From NCBI GenBank assembly GCA_964349515.1, contig CAYGHG010000091.1, positions 1 to 10,769 of the forward strand: a DNA stretch of 10,769 nucleotides, in the 5' to 3' direction. Below the pieces are notes generated by a model that was not told the DNA's origin, searched no databases, and saw nothing but the letters and a program-made list of their open reading frames with translations. The stretch comes from CAYGHG01 sp964349515. GTDB lineage: Bacteria; Oederibacteriota; PGYV01; CAYGHG01. Of this stretch, positions 1 through 6,618 are shown piece after piece; the first letter of the stretch is position 1; each line of letters starts with the position of its first letter. The translations under genes were made by a program, and so were the position numbers.

Positions 1-345
1 GGGCAGGATTTGAACCTTACTGTTTATAATTCAACAGGGGTAAGCGCCGCGACGGGCTGGGTGGCAATCAATGTTGCCTCTGAAAATAATAACAACTGGT
101 TTTTTCCGACTACATACGCTTTGGATGAGTCTCAGTGCACTTCTTCAAACAGCACCACCCTGAAACTTAAGGAAAACACAACGGTGACAATATCGGGAAA
201 CGGAATTAATTTTGGAGAGGGTGACGGAGCCGACACTTCTTTTACGCTTCCGACAGGTGAGGTTACTCTTTACGGCGGGCTGACCGGTGTGCCTGCGTGG
301 TATGCTTCGGTAAATATGAATACGGTAGTGTTTTACAAAAAATAA
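1..345 (+). CDS. C-terminal part of an unrecognised, probably secreted beta-rich protein
   Basis: The reading frame is open from the first base of the window and ends with TAA at 343-345, so this is the 3' end of a gene that starts outside; the TTG at 10 is just an in-frame codon and not a convincing start. About 114 residues are visible. They are rich in Asn, Thr, Ser and Gly, nearly lack Lys and Arg until the final Lys-Lys, and alternate polar and hydrophobic residues as in extracellular beta-sandwich or surface proteins. Aromatic pairs (WFF, WYA) occur. I do not recognise a family. The gene converges on the rhodanese gene with 12 bp between stops. A surface or secreted role is inference from composition only, since the N-terminus with any signal peptide is missing. 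Confidence 0.6.
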   Translation, partial: GQDLNLTVYNSTGVSAATGWVAINVASENNNNWFFPTTYALDESQCTSSNSTTLKLKENTTVTISGNGINFGEGDGADTSFTLPTGEVTLYGGLTGVPAWYASVNMNTVVFYKK

Positions 346-357
346 AACAGGATATAA

Positions 358-966
358 TCAGGGCCTGCCTGTTTCAACGGGCAGGCCTGCTTCTTTCCAG
401 CTTTCCCATCCGCCGTAAAAAATAGCCAGCCGTTCAAATCCGTTATCCAGCAGGTTGAAGGCTGTGCTGTCTGAAATCTTGCAGCCGCTGCCGTCGCAGT
501 AAGTTACCAGCAGCTTGCCCTTAAAAAGCGGCCTGAGTTTCGGCAGCAGCTCCGGCATATCATTCATAGGCATTGAAACAGAGCCTTTAATTCTGCCTTG
601 CTCATACGCAGGGCGGCCCCTGGTATCTATGAATACAGCACGGCCTGAATCGTGAATGGCTTTTGCCTGATCAATGGTTATTCTCGGGATTTCTTCCCGG
701 GTCCTTGAGACTTTTGACAGAAGCGAAGCCGCAGGCAACCGGACGGCAGGGGTAGGCCCGCTTACCACCGCCTTGGCGGATGCAGGCTCAATTCTCATAC
801 TGTGTTCTTTTCCGGACGAGGGGTCTATGATTAATATTTCTGAAGATGGTGAATCATAGGCTGCTATGCTGTTATTCAGAGATTCTGAATGTAATAGGGT
901 ATACAAAATGCCTGCTGCCAGGCATACAACCGCGATAATCTGATAAATCAAAACGTTTCTATTCAT
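358..966 (-). CDS. Membrane-anchored single-domain rhodanese (sulfurtransferase-like)
   Basis: This 202-residue protein has an N-terminal hydrophobic segment at about 8-27 without a clear cleavage site, probably a signal anchor, then a roughly 65-residue linker rich in Ser, Ala and Pro, and a rhodanese domain at about 95-200. The domain shows the CDC25-like entry FIDTRG (112-117), GRIKGSVSMP (124-133), and the active-site loop C157-D-G-S-G-C162 with Cys157 as the expected persulfide-carrying nucleophile; the C-terminal GGWESW matches the family. A second Cys in the loop could form a disulfide with the first. With the anchor, the domain should sit on the periplasmic side, suggesting sulfur transfer or thiol redox chemistry outside the cytoplasm; the substrate cannot be told. 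The ATG at 966 is preceded by GGAGG (977-981) at 10 bases, and a good promoter lies just upstream. The gene is divergent from the MerR-GGDEF gene. Confidence 0.85.
   Translation of the reverse strand: MNRNVLIYQIIAVVCLAAGILYTLLHSESLNNSIAAYDSPSSEILIIDPSSGKEHSMRIEPASAKAVVSGPTPAVRLPAASLLSKVSRTREEIPRITIDQAKAIHDSGRAVFIDTRGRPAYEQGRIKGSVSMPMNDMPELLPKLRPLFKGKLLVTYCDGSGCKISDSTAFNLLDNGFERLAIFYGGWESWKEAGLPVETGRP
362..387 (-). terminator. Weak hairpin between convergent genes, possible terminator
   Basis: An 8-bp perfect inverted repeat, GGCCTGCC (362-369) with GGCAGGCC (380-387), encloses a 10-base loop. It lies inside the last codons of the rhodanese gene. On the minus strand a T-rich stretch follows, but only after about 16 bases, so it is not a canonical intrinsic terminator. 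It may act as a weak terminator or as a 3' end stabiliser. Confidence 0.3.
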
Positions 967-993
967 AGAGTGCCGGCCTCCGTTGTTTTAAAC

Positions 994-1022
994 ATAATAT
1001 TTTATTTAGTCAAAAAAGTCAA
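994..1022 (-). promoter_or_regulatory. Sigma70-type promoter for the rhodanese gene
   Basis: On the minus strand TTGACT (1017-1022) and TATTAT (994-999) are separated by exactly 17 bp, close to the sigma70 consensus. The predicted start near 987 leaves a leader of about 20 bases before the ATG at 966, with the ribosome site at 977-981 within it. A 9-base symmetric element GTTTTAAAC (985-993) abuts the -10 box and covers the predicted start. Confidence 0.7.
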
Positions 1023-1073
1023 TAAAGCGAATTTATTGAGAGAGTACTGTTTAAACGTATAATCAAATAATAG

Positions 1074-1102
1074 TTGACAAAATAACTAATCGCTGATATG
1101 CT
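1074..1102 (+). promoter_or_regulatory. Sigma70-type promoter for the MerR-GGDEF gene
   Basis: TTGACA (1074-1079, perfect -35) and TATGCT (1097-1102, 4 of 6) are spaced by 17 bp. The predicted start is near 1109, inside the 8-bp palindrome CGTTAACG (1108-1115), which could be an operator. The palindrome GTTTAAAC (1049-1056) lies upstream of the -35. The spacer is 17 bp, not the 19-20 bp typical of promoters activated by classical MerR proteins, so autoactivation by DNA untwisting is not suggested here. Confidence 0.7.
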
Positions 1103-1147
1103 CAAAACGTTAACGATAAAATTACAAAAGGGAATGAGGGAAAACTT

Positions 1148-2020
1148 ATGAAAGAAAAATTGATAGGAATCGGAGCCGGCGCAAAACTAAGCGGATTATC
1201 TGAAAGAACACTGCGTTACTGGGAAAGCCTCGGGCTGATAAAGCCTGTCAGGCTGCCTTCCGGACACAGAAAATTCAGCAAAACAATGGTAAAAAAGATT
1301 ATCGCCATAAAGGATATTCTTGAAAAATATAATCTCAGGATTAATGACCTTATCACATCATCAAATTTCCTGCAGGATGACATATTAAAAGACAAAGTGG
1401 AAGCGCCCGATGTATTTGACCTTAATATCAATCTGGATACGGGGATTTATGAATATGCAAAAAAATCAGGCAGGCTTCAGCCTCTGACAGGGCTTCCGGA
1501 CGAAGTTTTCATACAGCAGGAAATGAACAGGCGTCTGGACAGCGACAGTAAGATAGCTCTGTGTTATATAGACATGAAGGATTTTAAGTACTACAACAAG
1601 CGCTATGGTTATGAGAGGGGCGACGTGGTAATCAGATTCCTTGCGGGTATTATATATGACGTACTAAAGGAGAACGGGGAAAAAGAGGATATAGTGGGCC
1701 ACTCCGGAGGCGATAATTTTGTCATACTTACGTCCCACGAAAAATACACAAAAATATGTTCCGAGCTTATTAAGTCTTTTGATCTGCTGGTAGAGCAGCA
1801 CTATGACAAGGAAGACAGGGAAAAAGGGTATGTGGTCACGCACACAAGGCGCGGCGAAGAAATAAGAACCCCTTTGATGACGCTCTCTGTCGGCATCGTG
1901 TGGAACGTAAAGCGCAAACTTTCCCACTACGCGCAGGTCGAGGACATAGCTCATGAACTCAAACAATACGCGCAGAAATTCCCGAAATCCGAGTTTGTGG
2001 TGGATAGAAGGACAGACTAA
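1148..2020 (+). CDS. MerR-type HTH fused to a GGDEF domain with a GGDNF motif
   Basis: Residues about 6-69 form a MerR DNA-binding domain (LSERTLRYWESLGLI, then LPSGHRKF). After a short linker a GGDEF domain spans about 110-285: LTGLP (113-117), metal-binding Asp142 in DMKDFK, base-contacting Asn150, GD at 158-159, and G187-G188-D189-N190-F191 in place of GGDEF. The third-position acidic residue is kept, the fourth (Glu) is Asn. The RxxD inhibitory site, expected five residues before the motif, reads EKED (178-181), so its Arg is lost. A charged insert at about 219-241 (YDKEDREKGYVV onward) precedes the final strand LMTLSVGIV; I recall this insert in one GGDEF subfamily. The likely role is a one-component transcription regulator that binds GTP or cyclic-di-GMP, or a weak cyclase; which of these cannot be told. 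There are no receiver or PAS domains. The ATG is preceded by GAGGG (1136-1140), 7 bases away. The stop overlaps the convergent DUF2723 stop. Confidence 0.88.
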   Translation: MKEKLIGIGAGAKLSGLSERTLRYWESLGLIKPVRLPSGHRKFSKTMVKKIIAIKDILEKYNLRINDLITSSNFLQDDILKDKVEAPDVFDLNINLDTGIYEYAKKSGRLQPLTGLPDEVFIQQEMNRRLDSDSKIALCYIDMKDFKYYNKRYGYERGDVVIRFLAGIIYDVLKENGEKEDIVGHSGGDNFVILTSHEKYTKICSELIKSFDLLVEQHYDKEDREKGYVVTHTRRGEEIRTPLMTLSVGIVWNVKRKLSHYAQVEDIAHELKQYAQKFPKSEFVVDRRTD

Positions 2021-4050
2021 AGCTTTTCCTCGCACATCCTGATATAAGCCGCCATGTCGGTCCGCGACGGGTTTATCTCGCGCACCTTTTTAAAAGCCTC
2101 CAGCGCCTCTTTGTATTTTTCTGTTTTAAAATAAGTGACTCCCAGATTAAACCAGGCGTTTACGTATTTGGGGTCGGCTGCAATACTCTTCTTATAATAC
2201 AAGACTGCGTTTGTGTTATCCCCGGAGTAGTGGTAAGAGTTTCCTATGTTAAAAATATACTCGTGGTCGTGGGGGTTGAGTTTGTGTGCCATTTCAAACC
2301 AATGCCTTGATAAGGCAAAGTATCCTTCGTCTTCAAGCACTATTCCGGTTGAGTTCAGCGATACCGAATAGTCGTTAAGGTAGAGCCTGTCATTTTTATC
2401 CCTGATGTACTTCTTAAACGGGTAAAAAGAGCCGCGCAGGGAGTAAAACTGCCACATGACACGGTTAGCAGCCAGAAACTTTTCCGTTACAACAGCCTGC
2501 TCCGAAGGCAGGACTTTCTGCACAATGCCTTTGGGCATTATTTTCACAGTTGCATCAAGCGCGTTTTCTTCGGGTTTATTGTATGAAAAGTAAAATGGAA
2601 AAGCGCCTGAGTTCATCCGCAGTATGGCGTTGATTATGTAGCCGGTTGACTCGTTGCCGACGCGTTGCTTTATGACGGGCATTCTGAGCGCCGGGTTTTG
2701 TTTTTTTATATTGTTCCTCACCCAGTCCATAGGTATTACCGCGGAGCCGGCTATTGTAACGTCTTCGCGGTATTTTTTTACGTACTTAAAATACCATGAG
2801 GGAAAAACCACGCCGTCTCCTGTCAGGAAAATCACAGAGCCCGGTTCCAAAGAGGAGAGTATATTGCGGTTGTAGTCGTATGTAAAAAAGTAACGGCTCT
2901 TGTCAAGAGGGGGATAAAACAGCACAAACTGAAGCCCTATTATCAGGGCAAACAAAGAAGCTGCCGCGCGCCTGCCTGCCAAGCCTGCGGCGTATGCCGC
3001 GCCGTATGCCGCGGCTATGCTCAGGGCGAAGTAAGAGGGGGTTATATAGGTTTCCATGATGTAGAGTTTGTCTTTTGTAAGGTTGAGGTATATTGTGGTG
3101 ACAAGCATGAATATTACCGGAACAGAGAGGGTGTATATAAAGAAAGCCTTGTTTTTTCTGAAAAGAAAAACATAACCCAATAGTGCAAAAAGAAAACCTG
3201 CGTAAAGCATTGAGTGGGATACTGCCGTGAAGAATTTAGCAGTCTGCGTGAGGGCACCTGACAACGACCTCGCCCCTTCTGATTTAATATACTGATAGCG
3301 CGTTATCATTTCCATAAAATTTGTGAAGGTGGAAGGCTCGCCCCAGTTTAAAACTGCGGTGTGGGCGCGTACCGGCAGGTAATAATAGATAAACACGCCT
3401 GTAAGCAGTAAAAAAAGAGAGAAGGCGGTTCTGCGCAAAGTCAATGCGGAAAGAGCGCCTGATTTGATGATTATAAAAGCGTACGCGGGAAACATCACGA
3501 CCTGGGACATATGGTGGTTTGAAAGGCTGATTCCAAAAAGCAGGAAAAACAGGTAGAGATAACGGATGTCTTTGCCCCCTGATTTATAGAGCCGCACAAG
3601 AACCAGTGATATCAGGATAAGAAAAAGAATATTGAAAAGATAGATACCGCCTTTGGCTGTGGCAGCCTGCTGTCTTATGGAAAAACCCGCAATAAAAATC
3701 AGCGAGGGGTAGAATTCAAAAAGAGGCGGGGTGACGCGGGGTTTGATAATCGTAATCAGCGCGCAGAAAAAGAGGTAAATCGCGATAAAGCACGCAGTTG
3801 AGAGGAAAGCTGACATGAGGTAAAGCCTGAACGATACGTCCCCGAGGGGAATGAAGGTAAATATTTTTCCGAGCATTGTAATTAATGGATAACCCGGCGG
3901 GTGCTGGATGCCCAGTGTGTATGAAACGGCAATGGTTTCGCCTGAGTCGCCTGTATAGACTGCGGGCGGAGAAGTGGAGATGATAATATAAAAAGAAGCA
4001 AGGCAGAAAAAAGAGAGGAGAAGTTTGCTTTTTAACGCTGTCTTGTCCAT
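2017..4050 (-). CDS. DUF2723 integral membrane glycosyltransferase-like protein with C-terminal TPRs
   Basis: At 677 residues this matches the DUF2723 family, related to TMEM260 O-mannosyltransferases and GT-C enzymes in general. Visible hallmarks are GDSGE (34-38), whose Asp35 and Glu38 are the likely catalytic acids, HPPGYPL (50-56), SNHH (177-180), YYLPVRA (223-229), NWGEP (235-239) and GDGVVFPSWY (411-420). The first roughly 380 residues hold many hydrophobic segments (about ten or more membrane helices). The part from about 385 is soluble and ends in about three TPR units (576-592 partial, 594-625, 628-661). The family transfers sugars from polyprenyl-phosphate donors onto exported proteins, with the catalytic site on the outer face of the membrane; here the acceptor and sugar are unknown, and TPRs suggest a protein partner. 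It starts 6 bp after the PilZ stop with no good ribosome site, so it is probably translated by coupling to PilZ. The stop overlaps the convergent gene's stop. Confidence 0.85.
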   Translation of the reverse strand: MDKTALKSKLLLSFFCLASFYIIISTSPPAVYTGDSGETIAVSYTLGIQHPPGYPLITMLGKIFTFIPLGDVSFRLYLMSAFLSTACFIAIYLFFCALITIIKPRVTPPLFEFYPSLIFIAGFSIRQQAATAKGGIYLFNILFLILISLVLVRLYKSGGKDIRYLYLFFLLFGISLSNHHMSQVVMFPAYAFIIIKSGALSALTLRRTAFSLFLLLTGVFIYYYLPVRAHTAVLNWGEPSTFTNFMEMITRYQYIKSEGARSLSGALTQTAKFFTAVSHSMLYAGFLFALLGYVFLFRKNKAFFIYTLSVPVIFMLVTTIYLNLTKDKLYIMETYITPSYFALSIAAAYGAAYAAGLAGRRAAASLFALIIGLQFVLFYPPLDKSRYFFTYDYNRNILSSLEPGSVIFLTGDGVVFPSWYFKYVKKYREDVTIAGSAVIPMDWVRNNIKKQNPALRMPVIKQRVGNESTGYIINAILRMNSGAFPFYFSYNKPEENALDATVKIMPKGIVQKVLPSEQAVVTEKFLAANRVMWQFYSLRGSFYPFKKYIRDKNDRLYLNDYSVSLNSTGIVLEDEGYFALSRHWFEMAHKLNPHDHEYIFNIGNSYHYSGDNTNAVLYYKKSIAADPKYVNAWFNLGVTYFKTEKYKEALEAFKKVREINPSRTDMAAYIRMCEEKL

Positions 4051-4056
4051 AAATCG

Positions 4057-4437
4057 TCAGCTAAAGTGTTCGACCAGCCTGTCGATTTCTTTCTGGTCGG
4101 CCTTTTCTATGTGGAGGCCGGCCGCGTAGCGGCCGAAAATCTTGTAAGCGTTTCTTTTTGTCCAGGCTATGCAGGCGAGAAATCTGATGGTTTTGTCCGC
4201 TATGGATTTGTCGTTTACGGTTATTTCTATTGTGGTTCTTTCCGGTAGTATAAAGTCGTAGTTGATAAGCAGCCCTGTCTGGCTTACGTTTATGGTGGTC
4301 GCCCTGAAGTTTGAGCCTTCTTTCAGTTTTGCCTTTTCGCCCATTATATCATCGGGAAATCTTTTAACCTCGCAGTCTATATTTATTATCTTTGTATAGC
4401 GCGGGTGCTTTCTGGATTCCTTTGATTCTTTTTTCAT
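4057..4437 (-). CDS. Single-domain PilZ protein (predicted cyclic-di-GMP binder)
   Basis: This 126-residue cytoplasmic protein is essentially one PilZ domain. The two ligand motifs are intact: RxxxR as R9-K-H-P-R13 near the N-terminus, and NxSxxG as N50-V-S-Q-T-G55. The remaining beta-strand pattern ends in YAAGLHI (104-110) and a C-terminal helix, as in the family. Its likely role is to pass cyclic-di-GMP levels to a partner. The gene lies between tRNA-Leu (34 bp upstream) and the DUF2723 membrane protein (6 bp downstream) on the same strand, so the most economical partner or regulated activity is the DUF2723 enzyme; this is inference from gene order. The ribosome site is weak (GGGA about 8 bases from the ATG at 4437). 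No separate promoter is evident in the 34-bp gap, so transcription may come from the tRNA promoter. Confidence 0.88.
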   Translation of the reverse strand: MKKESKESRKHPRYTKIINIDCEVKRFPDDIMGEKAKLKEGSNFRATTINVSQTGLLINYDFILPERTTIEITVNDKSIADKTIRFLACIAWTKRNAYKIFGRYAAGLHIEKADQKEIDRLVEHFS

Positions 4438-4471
4438 TTTTCACATCCCGATGTTTAGTATTAATATCTTT

Positions 4472-4557
4472 TGGTGCCGGAGGCCGGACTTGAACCGGCA
4501 TGCCGTTGCCGGCGGGTGATTTTGAGTCACCTGTGTCTGCCATTTCACCACTCCGGC
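4472..4557 (-). tRNA. tRNA-Leu, anticodon CAA (reads UUG)
   Basis: The minus strand folds into a class II tRNA. The acceptor stem GCCGGAG (4557-4551) pairs over 7 bp with CTCCGGC (4482-4476), the discriminator is A at 4475, and the genome encodes CCA at 4474-4472. The anticodon stem GGTGA/TCACC encloses the loop CTCAAAA (4526-4520), giving anticodon CAA at 4524-4522. The long variable arm GCCG-GCAA-CGGC is typical of Leu, and the T-arm is GCCGG-TTCAAGT-CCGGC. A leucine identity is further supported by the A discriminator. It is read from the promoter at 4595-4622 and is followed by the PilZ gene without an obvious terminator. Confidence 0.95.
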
Positions 4558-4594
4558 ACTGTGCCCGCGCCCGGAAACCGTAACCCACGAAACA

Positions 4595-4622
4595 ATTATA
4601 TTAGAATTAACTATTTTGTCAA
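4595..4622 (-). promoter_or_regulatory. Consensus promoter for tRNA-Leu (and possibly PilZ-DUF2723)
   Basis: On the minus strand a perfect TTGACA (4617-4622) and a perfect TATAAT (4595-4600) are separated by 16 bp. The predicted start is near 4588, giving a 5' leader of about 30 bases before the mature tRNA end at 4557. Strong promoters of this kind are usual for stable RNA genes. Confidence 0.8.
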
Positions 4623-4765
4623 ATGAAACTTCCCCTGAGACAGTGCCGGAAAAGTGTGTGGTTGTAAAATGACTCACAATAACAGGCAATTCTTTCACTT
4701 CCTATTGCGGGGCTTTTTACAGCACCTCCCGCAGGGTAGAAGGCCGGCGCGGTTTTTTTTAAATC

Positions 4766-4794
4766 TTGCCCGCGCCGGCGCGGGGTTGTATAAT
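4766..4794 (+). promoter_or_regulatory. Promoter for the MuiA-like gene
   Basis: TTGCCC (4766-4771, 4 of 6) and a perfect TATAAT (4789-4794) are spaced by 17 bp. Transcription would begin near 4801, about 20 bases before the ATG at 4822. The spacer is filled by the GC palindrome described separately. Confidence 0.6.
4769..4784. promoter_or_regulatory. Perfect 16-bp palindrome, putative operator in the MuiA-like gene promoter
   Basis: CCCGCGCCGGCGCGGG is perfectly self-complementary and lies almost exactly between the -35 and -10 boxes of the downstream promoter. Its right 10 bp (GCCGGCGCGG, 4774-4783) occur again as a direct repeat at 4743-4752, 31 bp upstream, about three helical turns. The upstream copy also forms a 10-bp inverted repeat with 4770-4779. 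This GC-only block stands out in an AT-rich intergenic region. A protein-binding site is the best guess; it is not followed by a T run on the plus strand, so it is not an intrinsic terminator. Confidence 0.45.
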
Positions 4795-4811
4795 TACATT
4801 ATTTTAATAAT

Positions 4812-4816
4812 GGAGG
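4812..4816 (+). promoter_or_regulatory. Ribosome binding site that fixes the MuiA-like start
   Basis: GGAGG is followed after 5 bases by the ATG at 4822, which opens directly into a signal peptide. The same frame stays open upstream to an ATG at 4654, but that start lies upstream of the promoter and would bury the signal peptide, so 4822 is chosen. Confidence 0.8.
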
Positions 4817-4821
4817 AAAAC

Positions 4822-6486
4822 ATGAAAATATTCAGCTTCTTTACGGCAGTATGTTTTTTATTTATTGCAGGTTTGATTTGTACCCCTGTTGTAAGCGCTC
4901 AGCCTGTTACTGAAATTAAATCCGCCCCTTCTGACGTTACGGTATTCAGCGGCTGGGCTTTGGTAAAACGTGAACTAAAAATTAATGCTTCCGCCGGTGA
5001 AGGTGTCTATGCCGTATCTGACCTGCCGCAGCGGGTTGTTCACAACAGTATTTCGGTGTCAAAAGAGGACAAAGACGCTCCGGTGCTGGTTAAAGAATAC
5101 GAGTACCAGGATGTAATTAGCGAATCGGTGGTAAGCCCCGAAGAAAAAAAGATAAGGGACAGGATTGAATTGCTTAAAATTTCCCTTAAATCAAAAGATG
5201 ACAGAATATCAGTACTGGACCAGCAGATAAAGTTTTATGCATCCATAAGTGCAAAGGCCGCTGATGATGCTTCTAAAACCGCAGGGACAGCCTCTTTCAG
5301 CGCTGAAAGCATAGGGCAGGCTGTTAAGTTTATAACAACAGGCACCGAGAACGCAGTGAAAGAAAAGCGGGGTATTGAGAGGGAAATAGTAAAGCTGAAA
5401 GAAGAAATAGCAGTGGCGGAGTCGCAGGCGGCGTCAGTATCAAAAACAGGCGTAAGGCCGCAAAAGGCTCTTTTTATAACGCTGAACACGCCGGCTGCCG
5501 GGCCGGTTAAGCTCATAGTTTCTTACGTTGTGCCGGGGGTTTCCTGGCAGCCCTCTTATGAAACAGATTTTATATCCGCAAAAAACAGGGTTGAGGGCAG
5601 GTACAACGCGGTTATCAGGCAGAACAGCGGGGAAGACTGGAAAGGCGTGAAACTGAGAATAGCGGCGGGAACGCCTGTTTTTGATGTGACAATACCGCAG
5701 GCCAAACCGTGGATTGTATCGGAGTACAAACCGCCGGTGGTTTACAAGCAGGCTTCTGCGTCTCGCGCGATGATGATGGCGGCTCCGTCGGCGGAGGCTT
5801 ACGATGAGGTTTCGGAAGCTTCCGGTATTGCATATGACACAAGCGTGGAGTCTGTTTCTGAAACAGGGGCGGGTATAGACATAACGCTTTCAGGCCGTTA
5901 CACAATACAGGGGGGAAATTCTGAAAGAAAGGTTTTCATAAAAAACATCAAATTTGGAACAGGTGATATGTCATATCTTGCGGTGCCTTCGCAAAACGAA
6001 TACGCGTATCTGACTGCTGAGTTTGTAAACGAAGACGATATCCCGCTTGTGCCGGGTGAAATTTCCATATATATGGACGGCAGTTACTCGGGAAAGGCAA
6101 GAATAGACAGGCGGATATCAAAGGGGGAAAAGGCTTCGTTTTCTTTTGGCATTGATGAGAGAATAAAAATAACAAAAGAAAAACTGTGGCAGAAGAAGGG
6201 TGAGTCAGGCATGTTTGGCGGAAACGAAGTGACTGATTTTGCCTTCAGGATAAAGGCTGAAAATTTCAGGGCAAAAGAGGTGAAACTGACGATAAAAGAG
6301 CCTCTTCCTGTGCCCTCGCACGACAAAATAAAAGTTGACATATATGAGGCAGAGCCTGTTGTTACAAAAAGGGATGAAAAGGGAATAGCCGAATGGGAAA
6401 TCAACCTAAAGCCTTTGGGAAAAACAGAGGTAAACTATAAGTTCAGGATAATACACCCGAAGGACATGCAGGTGATAGGATACTAG
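4822..6486 (+). CDS. MuiA-like secreted protein with DUF4140 and DUF4139 domains
   Basis: From the ATG at 4822 the protein has 554 residues. Residues 1-26 are a signal peptide with a type I cleavage site after VVSA; there is no lipobox. A DUF4140-like N-terminal domain follows at about 37-130 (VTVFSGWALVKREL and onward), then a Lys/Glu-rich coiled coil at about 105-200, and a DUF4139 domain from about 215 to the end, with the typical YVVPGVSWQPSYE at 235-247. A Met/Ala/Ser-rich low-complexity stretch (about 312-344) interrupts DUF4139, as is common in these proteins. The family is named for the mucoidy inhibitor A protein; its biochemical role is not established, and an exopolysaccharide or envelope link is only suggested by that name. 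The gene has its own promoter and is divergent from the tRNA unit; no terminator is visible behind it. Confidence 0.85.
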   Translation: MKIFSFFTAVCFLFIAGLICTPVVSAQPVTEIKSAPSDVTVFSGWALVKRELKINASAGEGVYAVSDLPQRVVHNSISVSKEDKDAPVLVKEYEYQDVISESVVSPEEKKIRDRIELLKISLKSKDDRISVLDQQIKFYASISAKAADDASKTAGTASFSAESIGQAVKFITTGTENAVKEKRGIEREIVKLKEEIAVAESQAASVSKTGVRPQKALFITLNTPAAGPVKLIVSYVVPGVSWQPSYETDFISAKNRVEGRYNAVIRQNSGEDWKGVKLRIAAGTPVFDVTIPQAKPWIVSEYKPPVVYKQASASRAMMMAAPSAEAYDEVSEASGIAYDTSVESVSETGAGIDITLSGRYTIQGGNSERKVFIKNIKFGTGDMSYLAVPSQNEYAYLTAEFVNEDDIPLVPGEISIYMDGSYSGKARIDRRISKGEKASFSFGIDERIKITKEKLWQKKGESGMFGGNEVTDFAFRIKAENFRAKEVKLTIKEPLPVPSHDKIKVDIYEAEPVVTKRDEKGIAEWEINLKPLGKTEVNYKFRIIHPKDMQVIGY

Positions 6487-6558
6487 GAAGATAATAATCA
6501 ATGATCAATAAACTCTAAGTTGCAGACTTTAATGTCCTTTAAAGCCGGGTATTCGGGA

Positions 6559-6587
6559 TTTACTAACTGCCGGAAAAATGATATATT
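6559..6587 (+). promoter_or_regulatory. Probable promoter for trpB2 and the barrel gene
   Basis: TTTACT (6559-6564, 4 of 6) and TATATT (6582-6587, 5 of 6) are spaced by 17 bp, in the only AT-rich part of the 132-bp gap between the MuiA-like gene and trpB2. The start would fall near 6594, about 25 bases before the ATG. I see no T-box, tryptophan-rich leader peptide or attenuator hairpin in this gap, so tryptophan-dependent attenuation is not supported. Confidence 0.45.
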
Positions 6588-6618
6588 ATTTCATATTTTA
6601 TAAAATCAGGAGGAGATT

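Noticed and set aside
1074..1102. Classical MerR-type promoter with long spacer before the MerR-GGDEF gene
   Set aside because: The spacer is 17 bp and holds no dyad, so the untwisting mechanism of MerR activators is not indicated.
4364..4698. Two minus-strand open frames overlapping tRNA-Leu
   Set aside because: They read through the tRNA and its promoter, and their peptides have no recognisable domain; the tRNA fold explains the sequence.
4743..4779. 10-bp inverted repeat with 17-base loop as an intrinsic terminator
   Set aside because: The T run lies inside the loop and not after the stem, and the stem overlaps a promoter; a binding site is more likely.
4654..4821. Upstream extension of the MuiA-like reading frame from an ATG at 4654
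   Set aside because: It runs across the promoter and GC palindrome and would place 56 residues before an obvious signal peptide; the ATG at 4822 has a proper GGAGG 5 bases upstream.
5235..6404. Minus-strand open frames within the MuiA-like gene
   Set aside because: They are antisense shadows: no ribosome sites, low-complexity Ser/Pro/Phe composition, and no recognisable domains, against a well-supported gene on the plus strand.
6487..6618. trp leader peptide, T-box or riboswitch before trpB2
   Set aside because: The only short frame (ATG at 6501) encodes five residues without Trp, and no T-box sequence or attenuator hairpin is visible.
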